The notes under the pieces were generated by a model. That model did no database searches. It was not told where the DNA came from and worked only from the letters and a program-made list of their open reading frames with translations. Shown piece by piece: positions 10,822 through 18,838 of a DNA stretch of 64,000 nt. The stretch comes from Gordonia sp. OPL2 (GTDB taxonomy: Bacteria; Actinomycetota; Actinomycetes; Mycobacteriales; Mycobacteriaceae). How positions within the stretch are numbered: the first letter of the stretch is position 1; every line of letters begins with the position of its first letter. Location: assembly GCF_003797825.1 (NCBI RefSeq), contig NZ_RKME01000001.1, forward strand, positions 558,001 through 622,000, written 5' to 3'. The position numbers and the translations under genes are program-made.

Positions 10822-11268
10822 TCACACGTATCCGGTGGCGTCGAACACCCAACTGGTGTCGGCCGCTGCGAGATCGGCCATCCAGGACGCCGGCGCACTG
10901 TTGACGAGTGTCGCCGAATCCCAGTAGTCCTTCCACAAGGTGATCGCGCCGTCCCGCACACGATGCACGGTCACGAAGGGCAGCTCCGCCACCTCGCCGG
11001 TCGGCCACTCCCACCTCTCCGAATGCTCATAGATCGCGTCGTCGCCGTCGACGACGAGCAGACCGTCGTGATTGCGGTAGTCCGAGAGCGGTTCGAAGCC
11101 GATCTTGATGCGGGCGATGATGTCTGCCGGTCCCCTCGCGGCCAGGGTCGGCCCGTACGGCACGTCGAGGTAGATGCAGTCGTCGGCGAGAAACGGGGCC
11201 ACCGCATCCCAGTCGCGCCGCGACAAGGCCGCCCAGAGACCACGGACCGTGGCTGCCGTGTCGGTCAC
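10822..11268 (-). CDS. NTF2-like / SnoaL-fold protein (limonene-epoxide hydrolase type)
   Basis: A 148-residue cone-shaped NTF2-fold protein. The pattern WAALSRRDWDAVAPFLADD near the start and RVRDGAITLWKDYWD near the end are typical of the limonene-1,2-epoxide hydrolase and SnoaL group, small hydrolases, isomerases or binding proteins. The arrangement of D, R and W residues resembles epoxide hydrolases, but activity cannot be fixed by eye. Its ATG overlaps the stop of the upstream amidohydrolase (ATGA), so the two probably function together in one catabolic step series. Product and substrate remain unknown. Confidence 0.75.
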   Translation of the reverse strand: MTDTAATVRGLWAALSRRDWDAVAPFLADDCIYLDVPYGPTLAARGPADIIARIKIGFEPLSDYRNHDGLLVVDGDDAIYEHSERWEWPTGEVAELPFVTVHRVRDGAITLWKDYWDSATLVNSAPASWMADLAAADTSWVFDATGYV

Positions 11269-13073
11269 CGGGCGTCGGCGAGCGTGGTGGCGGTGAGGGG
11301 ACGGGCACCGTCGCCGGCGACCGGCGCACCCCGCCGGCCCGCCCTCAGGAACTGCCCGGTGCGGGACGAGCCGACGATGTCGGTGGGTGTGCCCTGATCG
11401 ACGACCTTGCGGCCGGACACGTACACCGCGGTCACGGTGTCGTCGTTGCGATTGACCATGCGGGACATCCCACCGTAAGCGGGTACCGGCGCTTCGGCGT
11501 ACTCCTCGAGCGACCCGTCGAGCCGCGCGGGATCCACGATCATCAGGTCGGCCCGGTCCCCCGGACGCAGGTGTCCGGCGTCGATCCCGTACCAGTCCGC
11601 CAGTTCACCGGTAAGTCGGTGCACGGCCGTCGCAACGTCCATGAAGGGTTCGCCCGCCTGCTCGGCGGAGTACACGTGCCGTAGCAGGCGCAGACCGAAG
11701 TTGTAGAAGGCCATGTTGCGCAGATGGGCACCGGCGTCGGAGAAGCCGAATTGGATGCCGGGCTCGATCGCCATCTGTTTGAGGACCTCCGGGCGGTGAT
11801 TCGAGATCGTCGTCCGCCACCGCAGGGATGTGCCGTGTTCGAGCACGAGGTCCAGGAACGCATCCACCGGATGCAGTCCGCCGCGGTCGATCCCGACCTG
11901 CCCGAATGACCGACCGATCACCGATGCGTCGGGACATTCGACGATCTCGGCATCGAAGAAGTCCCGGTGCCACACGCGCACACCGAACTTCGACTCGTAG
12001 TCCTTGCGGAAGCGTCGGCGGTACCCGACGTCGCGGAGGAGCTCGTCCCGGTCGAGCTGCTCCTTCAGATGCAGGGCGGCGGCACCGGAACCGAACTCCT
12101 CGAAGATCACGAGGTCGATGCCGTCGGCGTAGACCTCGAACGGCACGGGCAGATGCTGCCACCGGAAGTCCCCGCCGAACCGGTTGACCAGACCGGCGAG
12201 TGGTCCCATCAGCCGGATCGCATACGGATTCGCTTTGATGTCGGCCGCCGACAGCAGGCTGGTCTTGAGGTGCGGTCGACCGATACCGAGCGACGTGAAG
12301 ACCTGTGATCCGACGTTGAGTGGGTTGGTGATGTCGGGTCCCGCCTGCAGGATCCGACCTGATCGGCGCAGCAGCGACTTCAGACGTCGCAGCTCCCGAG
12401 GCCTCGCGTAGGTGGACGGCAGTGTCCGCGAGCGGCACGTGTCACCGTCGAGCTTGTCGAACAGCAGCTGCTGCGAGGACATGCCCACGAATCCCGCCTG
12501 CAGCGCCAGGCCGAGCCACCGTTCCATCTGCGCCTGTTCAGAAGCCGTGGGCCGCACGTCCTTCCGCGTGGCGCGTTCGAGTCCCATGGCAGCGGTGCGC
12601 ATGTCGGAGTGGCCGATGAACGCCGCGACGTTGGGACCTAGTGCGCGGTTCTCCAGGGCGTCGACGTAGTCGCGCGCCGACGACCAGGTCTTGTGCTGAT
12701 CGACGGTGTCGATCACGTGGCGCCGCGGGATCGCCTCGACGCGGCCGAACAGGTCGCCGGCATCGCGCCCGTCGACGTGGATGGTGGACAGCGAGCACGA
12801 GCCGACCAGCACCGTGGTGATGCCGTGCCGCAGGGACTCCGCGAGTTCCGGCTGCGCCAGCACCTCGACGTCGTAGTGGGTGTGTATGTCGACCATGCCG
12901 GGCATCACCCACTGTCCGTCCGCCTCGACGACGTCCGGACATCCGGTCTCCTCCAGAGGTTCGGCCGAGACGACGGCGACCTCTCCGTCACGGATGCCGA
13001 TCGTGCGAACCGCCGGGGGTGTACCGCTGCCGTCGAACCACAGACCGTTGCGAATGATTGTGTCGTAGGTCAC
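11265..13073 (-). CDS. Amidohydrolase, N-acyl-D-amino-acid deacylase-like
   Basis: About 602 residues of the D-aminoacylase/dihydroorotase-type metal-dependent amidohydrolase superfamily. The start region YDTIIRNGLWFDGSG and the metal motif DIHTHYD are family hallmarks; VLVGSCSLS holds the cysteine common in D-aminoacylases, and a C-terminal SDAGAHLRN block supplies a catalytic Asp/His. It would hydrolyse N-acyl amino acids or a related cyclic amide. I chose the GTG at 13073, which aligns with the usual start; an ATG at 13124 would add 17 residues. Upstream codons continue but run into the divergent AraC gene. Translationally coupled to the NTF2-like gene. Confidence 0.82.
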   Translation of the reverse strand: MTYDTIIRNGLWFDGSGTPPAVRTIGIRDGEVAVVSAEPLEETGCPDVVEADGQWVMPGMVDIHTHYDVEVLAQPELAESLRHGITTVLVGSCSLSTIHVDGRDAGDLFGRVEAIPRRHVIDTVDQHKTWSSARDYVDALENRALGPNVAAFIGHSDMRTAAMGLERATRKDVRPTASEQAQMERWLGLALQAGFVGMSSQQLLFDKLDGDTCRSRTLPSTYARPRELRRLKSLLRRSGRILQAGPDITNPLNVGSQVFTSLGIGRPHLKTSLLSAADIKANPYAIRLMGPLAGLVNRFGGDFRWQHLPVPFEVYADGIDLVIFEEFGSGAAALHLKEQLDRDELLRDVGYRRRFRKDYESKFGVRVWHRDFFDAEIVECPDASVIGRSFGQVGIDRGGLHPVDAFLDLVLEHGTSLRWRTTISNHRPEVLKQMAIEPGIQFGFSDAGAHLRNMAFYNFGLRLLRHVYSAEQAGEPFMDVATAVHRLTGELADWYGIDAGHLRPGDRADLMIVDPARLDGSLEEYAEAPVPAYGGMSRMVNRNDDTVTAVYVSGRKVVDQGTPTDIVGSSRTGQFLRAGRRGAPVAGDGARPLTATTLADAR

Positions 13074-13233
13074 GAAATCATTAGAGACACGGCCATCGAT
13101 CGGTGTCAACGACCGGGTAGACATTTTTCGGAATCTGTACACCTGACCCACACGACCGCGCCTCGCCACACTCCGACGAGACAGCGCAAGAACGGTCGGG
13201 CGCGCGGCAGGCCGACCGGCGGATACTCGAGAC

Positions 13234-14178
13234 ATGGCCGACCCCGGACGTGACCGGATCCGAGAACTCCTCGATGCCGTACTCGACGATGACCACCACA
13301 CCCTCGACGACATGGCGTCGGGTGCGCACGCATCGCCGTTCCACTTCAGCCGGCAGTTCTCCCGGCATCTCGGGGAAGCGCCGGTCGCCCTTCGGCGGCG
13401 CGTCCTCCTCGAGCGGGCGGCCTGGATGCTCCAACGCGGGGAGTCGGTGACCGACACCGCTTTCGAATCCGGCTACGAATCGGTGGAGGGATTCGCCCGC
13501 GCCTTCGCCCGGGCGTTCGGACACCCGCCGAGCCACCTGGGGACGCGATCGGAGCGCGGACATTGGTTACCGGCCCCGAACGGAATCCACTTCCACTCTC
13601 CGACAGTCCTTTACGTCGACTCCGTCCCAGCTGCCGAGAGTTCGGAGGAGTCCACCGGAGACATCGTGTCGCTCATGGTGCGCCACGACCTCGAGGACGT
13701 GTCCGCCTTGTTGGAGGCGGCCAAGGGGATCGGCGCCGAGGAGCTCCGCGCCGTCCGCATGGCCGGGCACAGCCCGCTCGCATGGAACGGCCCCGAGGAG
13801 ACACTGGAGCAGGTGTACAGGCATCTGGTGCTCGACAAGGTGCCGTGGTTGGCGAGTATCGCCGGCGACGACGAGCCCGATCTCGACGTGACCGGCGACA
13901 TCGCAGACTTGATCGAGTTACACGGCAACATCGCTCCCCGATGGCTGGCCCTCACCCGCGACATCGACCGTCGCGGAGCGTGGTCCGACCGCATCGTCGA
14001 TGCGATCTGCGATCCACCTGAATCGTTCGTACTGTCGCAGATCTGGGCACACGTACTGACCTTCTCCGCTCATCGCAGGCAGATCGCCCGCTGGATGCTG
14101 GCACAGACGGGGATCATCACCGATGTCGGCGACCCCGACCCGATCATGTGGCACCGCCGCCGGTCCGGGGGATTCTGA
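13234..14178 (+). CDS. AraC-type regulator fused to a DinB-like domain
   Basis: 314 residues. The first 105 form an AraC/XylS two-helix DNA-binding domain (HASPFHFSRQFSRHLGE, then SVTDTAFESGYESVEGFARAF), here N-terminal rather than C-terminal. The remainder (about 140-300) is a DinB/YfiT-like four-helix bundle with spaced histidines (LIELHGN, FSAHRRQIARW) that could bind a metal or small thiol. This architecture recurs in actinobacteria, where the effector is generally unknown. It diverges from the amidohydrolase operon; the gap contains CGGTCGG (13193-13199) and CCGACCG (13212-13218), an inverted repeat that might be its own operator. Confidence 0.82.
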   Translation: MADPGRDRIRELLDAVLDDDHHTLDDMASGAHASPFHFSRQFSRHLGEAPVALRRRVLLERAAWMLQRGESVTDTAFESGYESVEGFARAFARAFGHPPSHLGTRSERGHWLPAPNGIHFHSPTVLYVDSVPAAESSEESTGDIVSLMVRHDLEDVSALLEAAKGIGAEELRAVRMAGHSPLAWNGPEETLEQVYRHLVLDKVPWLASIAGDDEPDLDVTGDIADLIELHGNIAPRWLALTRDIDRRGAWSDRIVDAICDPPESFVLSQIWAHVLTFSAHRRQIARWMLAQTGIITDVGDPDPIMWHRRRSGGF

Positions 14179-14632
14179 TGCGGTCGAGGCGGTGAGTCGG
14201 CTGTCTCCGCGCCTGGCGGCGGCCGTCGGCGCCCTGCCGCTGCGACCCGGCCACCGCGTCCTCGAGATCGGTTGTGGATCAGGCGCGGCCGCCCGTGCGG
14301 TGGCCGGGCTCGTCGGACCGGACGGTCACGTGCTCGGCGTCGACCGATCCGAACGAGCGGTGAGCCGCGCGATCGCGAGCTCCGGTGAACTCATCCGGGT
14401 AGGTCTGCTCCGGTTCGCGTGCACACCGGTCGAGGATCTCGTGCTGCCCGACGACACGCCCCCGTTCGACGTGGCCGTCGCGATCCGCGTCGGAGCGTTC
14501 GATGGTCGACATCCCGAGGTTCGCGACACGGCCCTCCACCGTGTACGTGCGGCCCTACGCCCCGGTGGCCGGTTCTACATCGACTCGCCGAGCCCCGGGA
14601 TTGCACTGCAGGAGATCGTGTTCGACACGTGA
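14123..14632 (+). CDS. Class I SAM-dependent methyltransferase
   Basis: 169 residues at most. SAM-binding motif I is VLEIGCGSG (46-54), then an acidic post-I position (GVDRSE), and a late RPGGRFYIDSPSPG strand. The ATG at 14123 overlaps the AraC/DinB gene by 56 bases and has GGGGA upstream; a GTG at 14192 would remove the overlap and still keep motif I. The protein is short for a stand-alone methyltransferase, lacking a distinct substrate-binding cap, so the target (small molecule) is not predictable. Probably co-expressed with the regulator. Confidence 0.75.
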   Translation: MSATPTRSCGTAAGPGDSDAVEAVSRLSPRLAAAVGALPLRPGHRVLEIGCGSGAAARAVAGLVGPDGHVLGVDRSERAVSRAIASSGELIRVGLLRFACTPVEDLVLPDDTPPFDVAVAIRVGAFDGRHPEVRDTALHRVRAALRPGGRFYIDSPSPGIALQEIVFDT

Positions 14633-14656
14633 TCACCCACGGCCACCAAGCGGACC

Positions 14657-15316
14657 TCAGGCGTCGCCGATACCGAACCTGCGATCGGTGTCGAGCCCGC
14701 GGGCCCATCGCGGCAGGATGAAGATGCCCTCGGCCTCCGCACAGACACCGTCGGGTGTCGCGATGGTCCCCGAGGCGAAAGACTTGTGCCCCTCGGTGCG
14801 ATCGAGCCGGCCCTCGACACGGATCGGGCCGAGCTTGGTCCCCTGCCGGTAGCGGATGGACAGCGTCCCCGTCATCCCGGGCGCCCCGGCGTGGACCGCG
14901 GCGTTGCCCAGCACCTGATCGAGGATCATCGCGATGACGCCGCCATGGACCAGGCCCGGCGGCCCCTCGTACTGCGGACCCAAGGTGAACTCTGCCCACA
15001 CATGGTCCGATTCGGCCCGGAAGTCGACCGGTGGCGCGATCGGGTTGCGGATCCCCTCCACCGCGTTTCCCCAGTTGCGTTGTCGTCCATCCGAGTTGAA
15101 CCTGATGCCGAAGGAGGTGTCGATCCGCCGACGACCCAGCACGGCCGCAGCCGCTTCGATGTGGCGCTGCGCCTCGATCTGTTCGTCGTCGGACACGTCG
15201 GTCACGACCGTCGCCGCCACCAGCTCCCGAACACTGTCGGCCAGTCCGCGCGCACGGTCGATCCGGCGGGTCAACTCCTCCGCAGGGATGTCGTCGTCGG
15301 TGAAGTATCCACTCAC
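14657..15316 (-). CDS. PaaI-type hotdog-fold acyl-CoA thioesterase
   Basis: 219 residues. The hotdog core carries GLVHGGVIAMILDQVLG, the PaaI/YbgC-like helix region with the HGG motif, and a late strand in VEGRLDRTEGHKSFASG. A roughly 90-residue helical N-terminal extension (EELTRRIDRARGLADSVREL) is longer than in minimal thioesterases. It should hydrolyse a medium or aromatic acyl-CoA in the cytoplasm. GTG start at 15316 with GAGGTG upstream. Divergent from the carboxymuconolactone-decarboxylase-like gene across a gap containing a strong palindrome, so the two are probably co-regulated. Confidence 0.8.
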   Translation of the reverse strand: MSGYFTDDDIPAEELTRRIDRARGLADSVRELVAATVVTDVSDDEQIEAQRHIEAAAAVLGRRRIDTSFGIRFNSDGRQRNWGNAVEGIRNPIAPPVDFRAESDHVWAEFTLGPQYEGPPGLVHGGVIAMILDQVLGNAAVHAGAPGMTGTLSIRYRQGTKLGPIRVEGRLDRTEGHKSFASGTIATPDGVCAEAEGIFILPRWARGLDTDRRFGIGDA

Positions 15317-15409
15317 TGCGCACCTCGAATCGTCGGCTCACCGTGGGGTCCGGTCCCACCCGGGCAAACGTATCCCACCCACTCCGCGTCATCGCGTCGG
15401 CCCGGAAAC

Positions 15410-15431
15410 GAACGAGAACACGTTCTCGTTC
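15410..15431. promoter_or_regulatory. 22-bp operator palindrome, TetR type
   Basis: Perfect inverted repeat with 10-base arms GAACGAGAAC and GTTCTCGTTC around AC. It lies between divergent genes and just upstream of a -10-like TATCGT (15436-15441), so bound protein would cover the -35 region of the rightward promoter. The core AGAAC-N2-GTTCT resembles KstR-family operators of mycolic actinobacteria, but the outer T/A positions of the KstR consensus are not met. Confidence 0.65.
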
Positions 15432-15435
15432 TTGC

Positions 15436-15441
15436 TATCGT
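15436..15441 (+). promoter_or_regulatory. -10 element, probable leaderless promoter
   Basis: TATCGT ends six bases before the ATG at 15448, the usual spacing for leaderless actinobacterial transcripts. The palindrome at 15410-15431 overlaps the matching -35 position. Confidence 0.45.
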
Positions 15442-15447
15442 TCCGGT

Positions 15448-15921
15448 ATGGCCCGAATCGGTGGTTTCGCGGACGACGACATCGTGGGCTGGCTCGGCCT
15501 GTCCCCCACCCTCGGAGGAGCCCTCGGCTCCTACGCCGATGCGGTGTACACCCAGGGCCGGCTCGACCCCCGCACCCGAGAGCTCGCGCGCATGGTGATC
15601 GCCGGTCACAACGAGTGCGCGGTGTGCCGCAACACCCGCGCGGAGGCGACCGGCCTGGACGAGGAGTTCTACCTCCACGTCGACGACTGGGCGACCTGGA
15701 CGGGCTACGGTCCGGCCGAGCGGGTCGCGGCGGAGTTCGCGCACCGATTCGCCACCGACCACCTCGGACTACGTGAGGACGAGGAGTTCTGGGAGCGGTG
15801 TCACGGCGTGCTGTCCGACGAGTTGATCGTCGATCTCGCGCTGTCCTGCGCGCTGTGGCTCGGCCAGGGGCGTGCGCTGCGTGTCCTCGATGTCGGCCAG
15901 GCATGCCGCCTCACGGTCTGA
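15448..15921 (+). CDS. Carboxymuconolactone decarboxylase family protein (AhpD-like)
   Basis: 157 residues of the CMD/AhpD all-helical fold. The redox pair is C57-x-x-C60 within GHNECAVCRNTRAE, typical of AhpD-like peroxidase partners rather than true decarboxylases. A possible role is thiol-based peroxide or acyl detoxification. I set the start to the ATG at 15448 because a -10-like TATCGT sits just before it and the conserved region starts there; upstream in-frame codons overlap the palindromic operator. The operator suggests control by a TetR-type repressor that is not encoded in this window. Confidence 0.82.
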   Translation: MARIGGFADDDIVGWLGLSPTLGGALGSYADAVYTQGRLDPRTRELARMVIAGHNECAVCRNTRAEATGLDEEFYLHVDDWATWTGYGPAERVAAEFAHRFATDHLGLREDEEFWERCHGVLSDELIVDLALSCALWLGQGRALRVLDVGQACRLTV

Positions 15922-15938
15922 CTTCCTCTACTGACCGG

Positions 15939-15944
15939 TAACCT
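15939..15944 (+). promoter_or_regulatory. -10 element of the crotonase gene, leaderless
   Basis: TAACCT lies seven bases before the ATG at 15952, and no purine-rich ribosome site is seen in between, as expected for a leaderless transcript. Confidence 0.4.
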
Positions 15945-15951
15945 CACCGTC

Positions 15952-16779
15952 ATGAGCGATCAACAGTGGAATGCGTTCGAGGTCTCCGTCGCCGATTTCA
16001 TCGCCGAGGTGACCCTCACCGGACCGGGCAAGGGCAATGCGATGGGGCCCGATTTCTGGCGCGAGCTCCCCGAGATCTGTGCGCAACTCGACCGCGACGA
16101 CGACGTCCGCGCCATCGTCCTGATCGGTGCGGGATCGCACTTCTCCTACGGCCTGGACCTCGCCGCCATGGGTGGCGACCTCGCTCCGGTACTCGCCGAC
16201 GGCGCGAAGGCGCGAGCACGGACCGAGTTCCACGACAACATCCGTCGTCTCCAGGCCGCGATCTCGGCGGTGGCCGACTGCCGCAAGCCCGTGATCGCCG
16301 CCGTTTCCGGCTGGTGCATCGGCGGTGGTGTGGACCTGATCAGCGCCGCCGACATCCGCTACGCGAGCAGCGACGCCAAGTTCAGCGTCCGCGAGGTGCG
16401 GGTCGCCATGGTCGCCGACGTGGGCAGCTTCGCCCGACTGCCCGCGATCATCGGTGACGGTCATCTGCGCGAACTCGCCCTGACCGGTAAGGACATCGAT
16501 GCCGCGCACGCTGCCCGCATCGGCCTGGTCAACGACGTCCTCGACGACCGCGAGGCGGCACTGGCAGCCGCACGTGCCACCGCCGCAGAGATCGCGGCCA
16601 ACCCGCCTCTGGTGGTGCACGGCGTCAAGGCGGTCCTCGATCACACCCGGCGCGCGTCCGTCGAGGACAGCCTGCGGTACGTGGCGGCCTGGAACTCGGC
16701 GTTCCTGCCCAGCGACGACCTCACCGAAGCGGTCACCGCGGTCTTCCAGAAGCGGCCCCCCGAGTTCCGCGGCGCCTGA
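15952..16779 (+). CDS. Crotonase family, delta(3,5)-delta(2,4)-dienoyl-CoA isomerase-like
   Basis: 275 residues of the enoyl-CoA hydratase/isomerase superfamily. The oxyanion-hole segment SHFSYGLDL and the GWCIGGGVDLI block are clear. Three acids line up with the catalytic trio of rat dienoyl-CoA isomerase (D176, E196, D204) at the same spacing: D128 (GGGVD), E148 (SVREV) and D156 (VADVG). That makes isomerisation of 3,5-dienoyl-CoA during oxidation of unsaturated fatty acids more likely than simple hydration. It stands alone between the CMD-like gene and the convergent reductase. Confidence 0.88.
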   Translation: MSDQQWNAFEVSVADFIAEVTLTGPGKGNAMGPDFWRELPEICAQLDRDDDVRAIVLIGAGSHFSYGLDLAAMGGDLAPVLADGAKARARTEFHDNIRRLQAAISAVADCRKPVIAAVSGWCIGGGVDLISAADIRYASSDAKFSVREVRVAMVADVGSFARLPAIIGDGHLRELALTGKDIDAAHAARIGLVNDVLDDREAALAAARATAAEIAANPPLVVHGVKAVLDHTRRASVEDSLRYVAAWNSAFLPSDDLTEAVTAVFQKRPPEFRGA

Positions 16780-16785
16780 GCGGGT

Positions 16786-17265
16786 TCAGGAGCGGGTCGC
16801 CGGCTCCAGCCGGAACACCGGTATCCGCCGCGGGGTGCGCCGCACGTACAGGTCGAAGTTGGGCCACACGTCGACCATCGTCGCCCAGGCCGTCTCGCGT
16901 TCGGCCCCGTCCAGTTCGCGCCACGTCATGGTCGTCGTCGTGCCGCGGTGCCCGACGTCGACGGTGTCGGCCGCCCGGATGTTGAAGACCCACTGCGGCA
17001 TGTCGCGTCCACCGAAGTAGGAGCCGGCGATCAGCCACGCGCCGTCGTCGGTCGGCACCGCCAGCAGTCGCGTCGACCGGACGACGCCGCTCTTGCGCCC
17101 CGGCACGCTCAGCTCGATGTTCGGCAGACCGCCGATGTCGAGCAATCCGTAGCGGTCTCCGGTCAGCTTGTGCATCGCGTTGTCCACGATCACGATCTGC
17201 GGGAGGAGCCGCGGCATCCAACTGATCGATCCGATCTTCACCGCCAGCGGTGTGAGGGCACCCAT
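16786..17265 (-). CDS. Deazaflavin (F420)-dependent nitroreductase/quinone reductase
   Basis: 159 residues of the Ddn/split beta-barrel family. Visible features are the central GRKSGVVRSTRLLAVPTDDG strand-turn that binds the deazaflavin phosphate, then WLIAGSYFGG and WVFNIRA. Such enzymes use reduced F420 to reduce quinones, nitro compounds or unsaturated lipids, near the membrane. The protein is full length for the family. Convergent with the crotonase gene and divergent from a hypothetical gene across a gap with an inverted repeat. The exact substrate is unknown. Confidence 0.85.
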   Translation of the reverse strand: MGALTPLAVKIGSISWMPRLLPQIVIVDNAMHKLTGDRYGLLDIGGLPNIELSVPGRKSGVVRSTRLLAVPTDDGAWLIAGSYFGGRDMPQWVFNIRAADTVDVGHRGTTTTMTWRELDGAERETAWATMVDVWPNFDLYVRRTPRRIPVFRLEPATRS

Positions 17266-17324
17266 GTCACCAGTGTGACATCGCAGCGCGCGCTAGCACG
17301 TTGTCCGGACGCCGGCTCGACTCG

Positions 17325-17350
17325 ATCCACAGGCGACCGAGGCTGTGGAT
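17325..17350. promoter_or_regulatory. Inverted repeat in divergent gap
   Basis: ATCCACAG at 17325-17332 and CTGTGGAT at 17343-17350 are perfect reverse complements, ten bases apart, centred in the gap between the deazaflavin reductase and the 145-residue hypothetical gene. It could be an operator. The TCCACA core also resembles part of a DnaA box, but a good match is lacking. Confidence 0.4.
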
Positions 17351-17391
17351 GACACGATCGCGGCAGTGCGATCACGGGCGAAGATCGGTGC

Positions 17392-17829
17392 ATGACCATC
17401 GACGACACCGCCATCCCCCACATCGACACCGCCCTGGAGCCGTTCGCCGGCGCCGACGAACTCCGTCAGCGCTGGCGAGCGCTGATGGGACCGCTCGGAT
17501 TCTCCGAGCCCCTGCTCTGGTTCAGTGTCATCGACACCGACAACCGCTTCGGGCCTCCCCTGCATCAGGTCGAGTTGCCCGCCCGGCCCGACGACGTCCT
17601 CTCGGACCTGCTCATGAGCAATCTGGGGCGGACGCTCGGCGAGATCCGCGAGCTGTCGGTCGCGATGCTGCTGACCCGGCCAGGGCGCGACGGCGTCACC
17701 GCCGACGACATGACCTGGGCGCAGATGCTGACCCGCGATGCACGACGACACGGGGTGCGTCTGCATCCGATCCATCGCGCCAATGACAGCGAGCTCGTGG
17801 CCTTGACGATCGCAGATGCGGCAGCTTGA
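17392..17829 (+). CDS. Conserved hypothetical protein (145 residues)
   Basis: I do not recognise a family. The composition is normal for the genome, with a mixed alpha/beta pattern: an amphipathic helix (DELRQRWRALMG), hydrophobic strands (LLWFSVIDT, SVAMLLTRPG) and an alternating C-terminal strand (ELVALTIAD). There is no signal peptide or membrane helix, so it is likely cytoplasmic. ATG at 17392 follows the inverted repeat by about 40 bases. The next gene, a BadF-type kinase, begins 55 bases after its stop in the same direction, so the two may be co-transcribed. Confidence 0.65.
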   Translation: MTIDDTAIPHIDTALEPFAGADELRQRWRALMGPLGFSEPLLWFSVIDTDNRFGPPLHQVELPARPDDVLSDLLMSNLGRTLGEIRELSVAMLLTRPGRDGVTADDMTWAQMLTRDARRHGVRLHPIHRANDSELVALTIADAAA

Positions 17830-17884
17830 CTCGCATCAGCGGAGGCCTGGACTCGCGGCGGCGGGGCCCGGAACGGGAGGACAC

Positions 17885-18817
17885 ATGAGTACTGTCGGTC
17901 GCGTTCTCGTCGACGGAGGGCAGACGGGCACCCGGCTGCGGATCGTCGGCGGGACGGGCGCCGGCACGGAGAGTGACCACGAGAGCGTCGCCATCCACAC
18001 CGACCGGCCGGTGGTACCGCAGATCGCCACGGCGGCAAGCGAACTCATCGAAGCATCCGGCCTGTCGGCAGGCGAGTTGGCCGCCGGCGTGTCCGGTCTC
18101 ACCCCGGAGGCCACGCGGCCCGAGGACCTGCGTGATGCGGTCGGTGCACTCGGCATTCGGACGGTGGCGCTGGCCCACGACTCGATATCGGCCTATCTGG
18201 CTGCCAATCGATTCGAGTTCGGTGCCGTCGTCGCCGTGGGCACCGGCGTGGTGACCCTCGGGGTCGGACGCTCCGGGACCGCCCGGGTGGACGGCTGGGG
18301 GCATCTGGTGGGCGACGCCGGCAGCGCCTATTGGATCGGCCGCGCCGGTCTCGACGCTGCGCTGCGCGCCTACGACGGACGCGGCCCGGCGACCGGGCTC
18401 GAGCAGTCCGCCGTCGACGAGTTCGGGGCCCTGCCCGAGCTCTACATGGTGTTGCAGGCTGATCCCGATCGGGTGTCCCGGACGGCCGGGTTCGCCCGGA
18501 CCGTCGACGATCTCGCCCGCGGCGGCGACTCCGTCGCCGTGGCGATCAACGCGCGGGCCGCCACCGAACTGGCCGACTCGGTGCACGCCGCCCTCGTCCG
18601 CAGTGGCCACGACGCCGGTTCCGGTGCACGTGTCAGCTGGATGGGCACTGTGCTCACGAACAACGACCAGATCCGTGACCGTTTTGTCGAGCTCGTCACC
18701 CACACGCATCCCGGGGTCACCGTCGGCGAGCCGTTCGGCGGGTCGCTCGACGGTGTCGGGCTGCTGCTCGACGTTCCCGCTGATCACCCGCTGTCGGGCG
18801 AGGTGCACCGCGCGTGA
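17885..18817 (+). CDS. BadF/BadG/BcrA/BcrD-type ATPase, N-acetylglucosamine-kinase-like
   Basis: 310 residues of the ASKHA ATPase superfamily. The phosphate-1 loop is LVDGGQTGTRLRI near the start, phosphate-2 is VVAVGTGVVTLGV, and VGDAGSAYWIGRAGLDAAL matches the GDxGSxxxIGxxA motif of N-acetylglucosamine kinases. It most likely phosphorylates an amino sugar from wall recycling, though the BadF group also includes enzyme activators. ATG at 17885 has GGGAGGA directly upstream; the frame from 17816 overlaps the previous gene and is rejected. Convergent with htpG, 21 bases apart. Confidence 0.83.
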   Translation: MSTVGRVLVDGGQTGTRLRIVGGTGAGTESDHESVAIHTDRPVVPQIATAASELIEASGLSAGELAAGVSGLTPEATRPEDLRDAVGALGIRTVALAHDSISAYLAANRFEFGAVVAVGTGVVTLGVGRSGTARVDGWGHLVGDAGSAYWIGRAGLDAALRAYDGRGPATGLEQSAVDEFGALPELYMVLQADPDRVSRTAGFARTVDDLARGGDSVAVAINARAATELADSVHAALVRSGHDAGSGARVSWMGTVLTNNDQIRDRFVELVTHTHPGVTVGEPFGGSLDGVGLLLDVPADHPLSGEVHRA

Positions 18818-18838
18818 TCGGCGACGGCGCGGTGTGGC

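Noticed and set aside
15410..15431. Exact KstR (cholesterol regulon) operator
   Set aside because: The AAC-N2-GTT core matches, but the required outer T and A positions are G and C here, so a different TetR repressor is as likely.
17325..17350. DnaA-box pair or origin signal
   Set aside because: Only the TCCACA core matches; there is no cluster of boxes, no AT-rich region and no dnaA or dnaN nearby.
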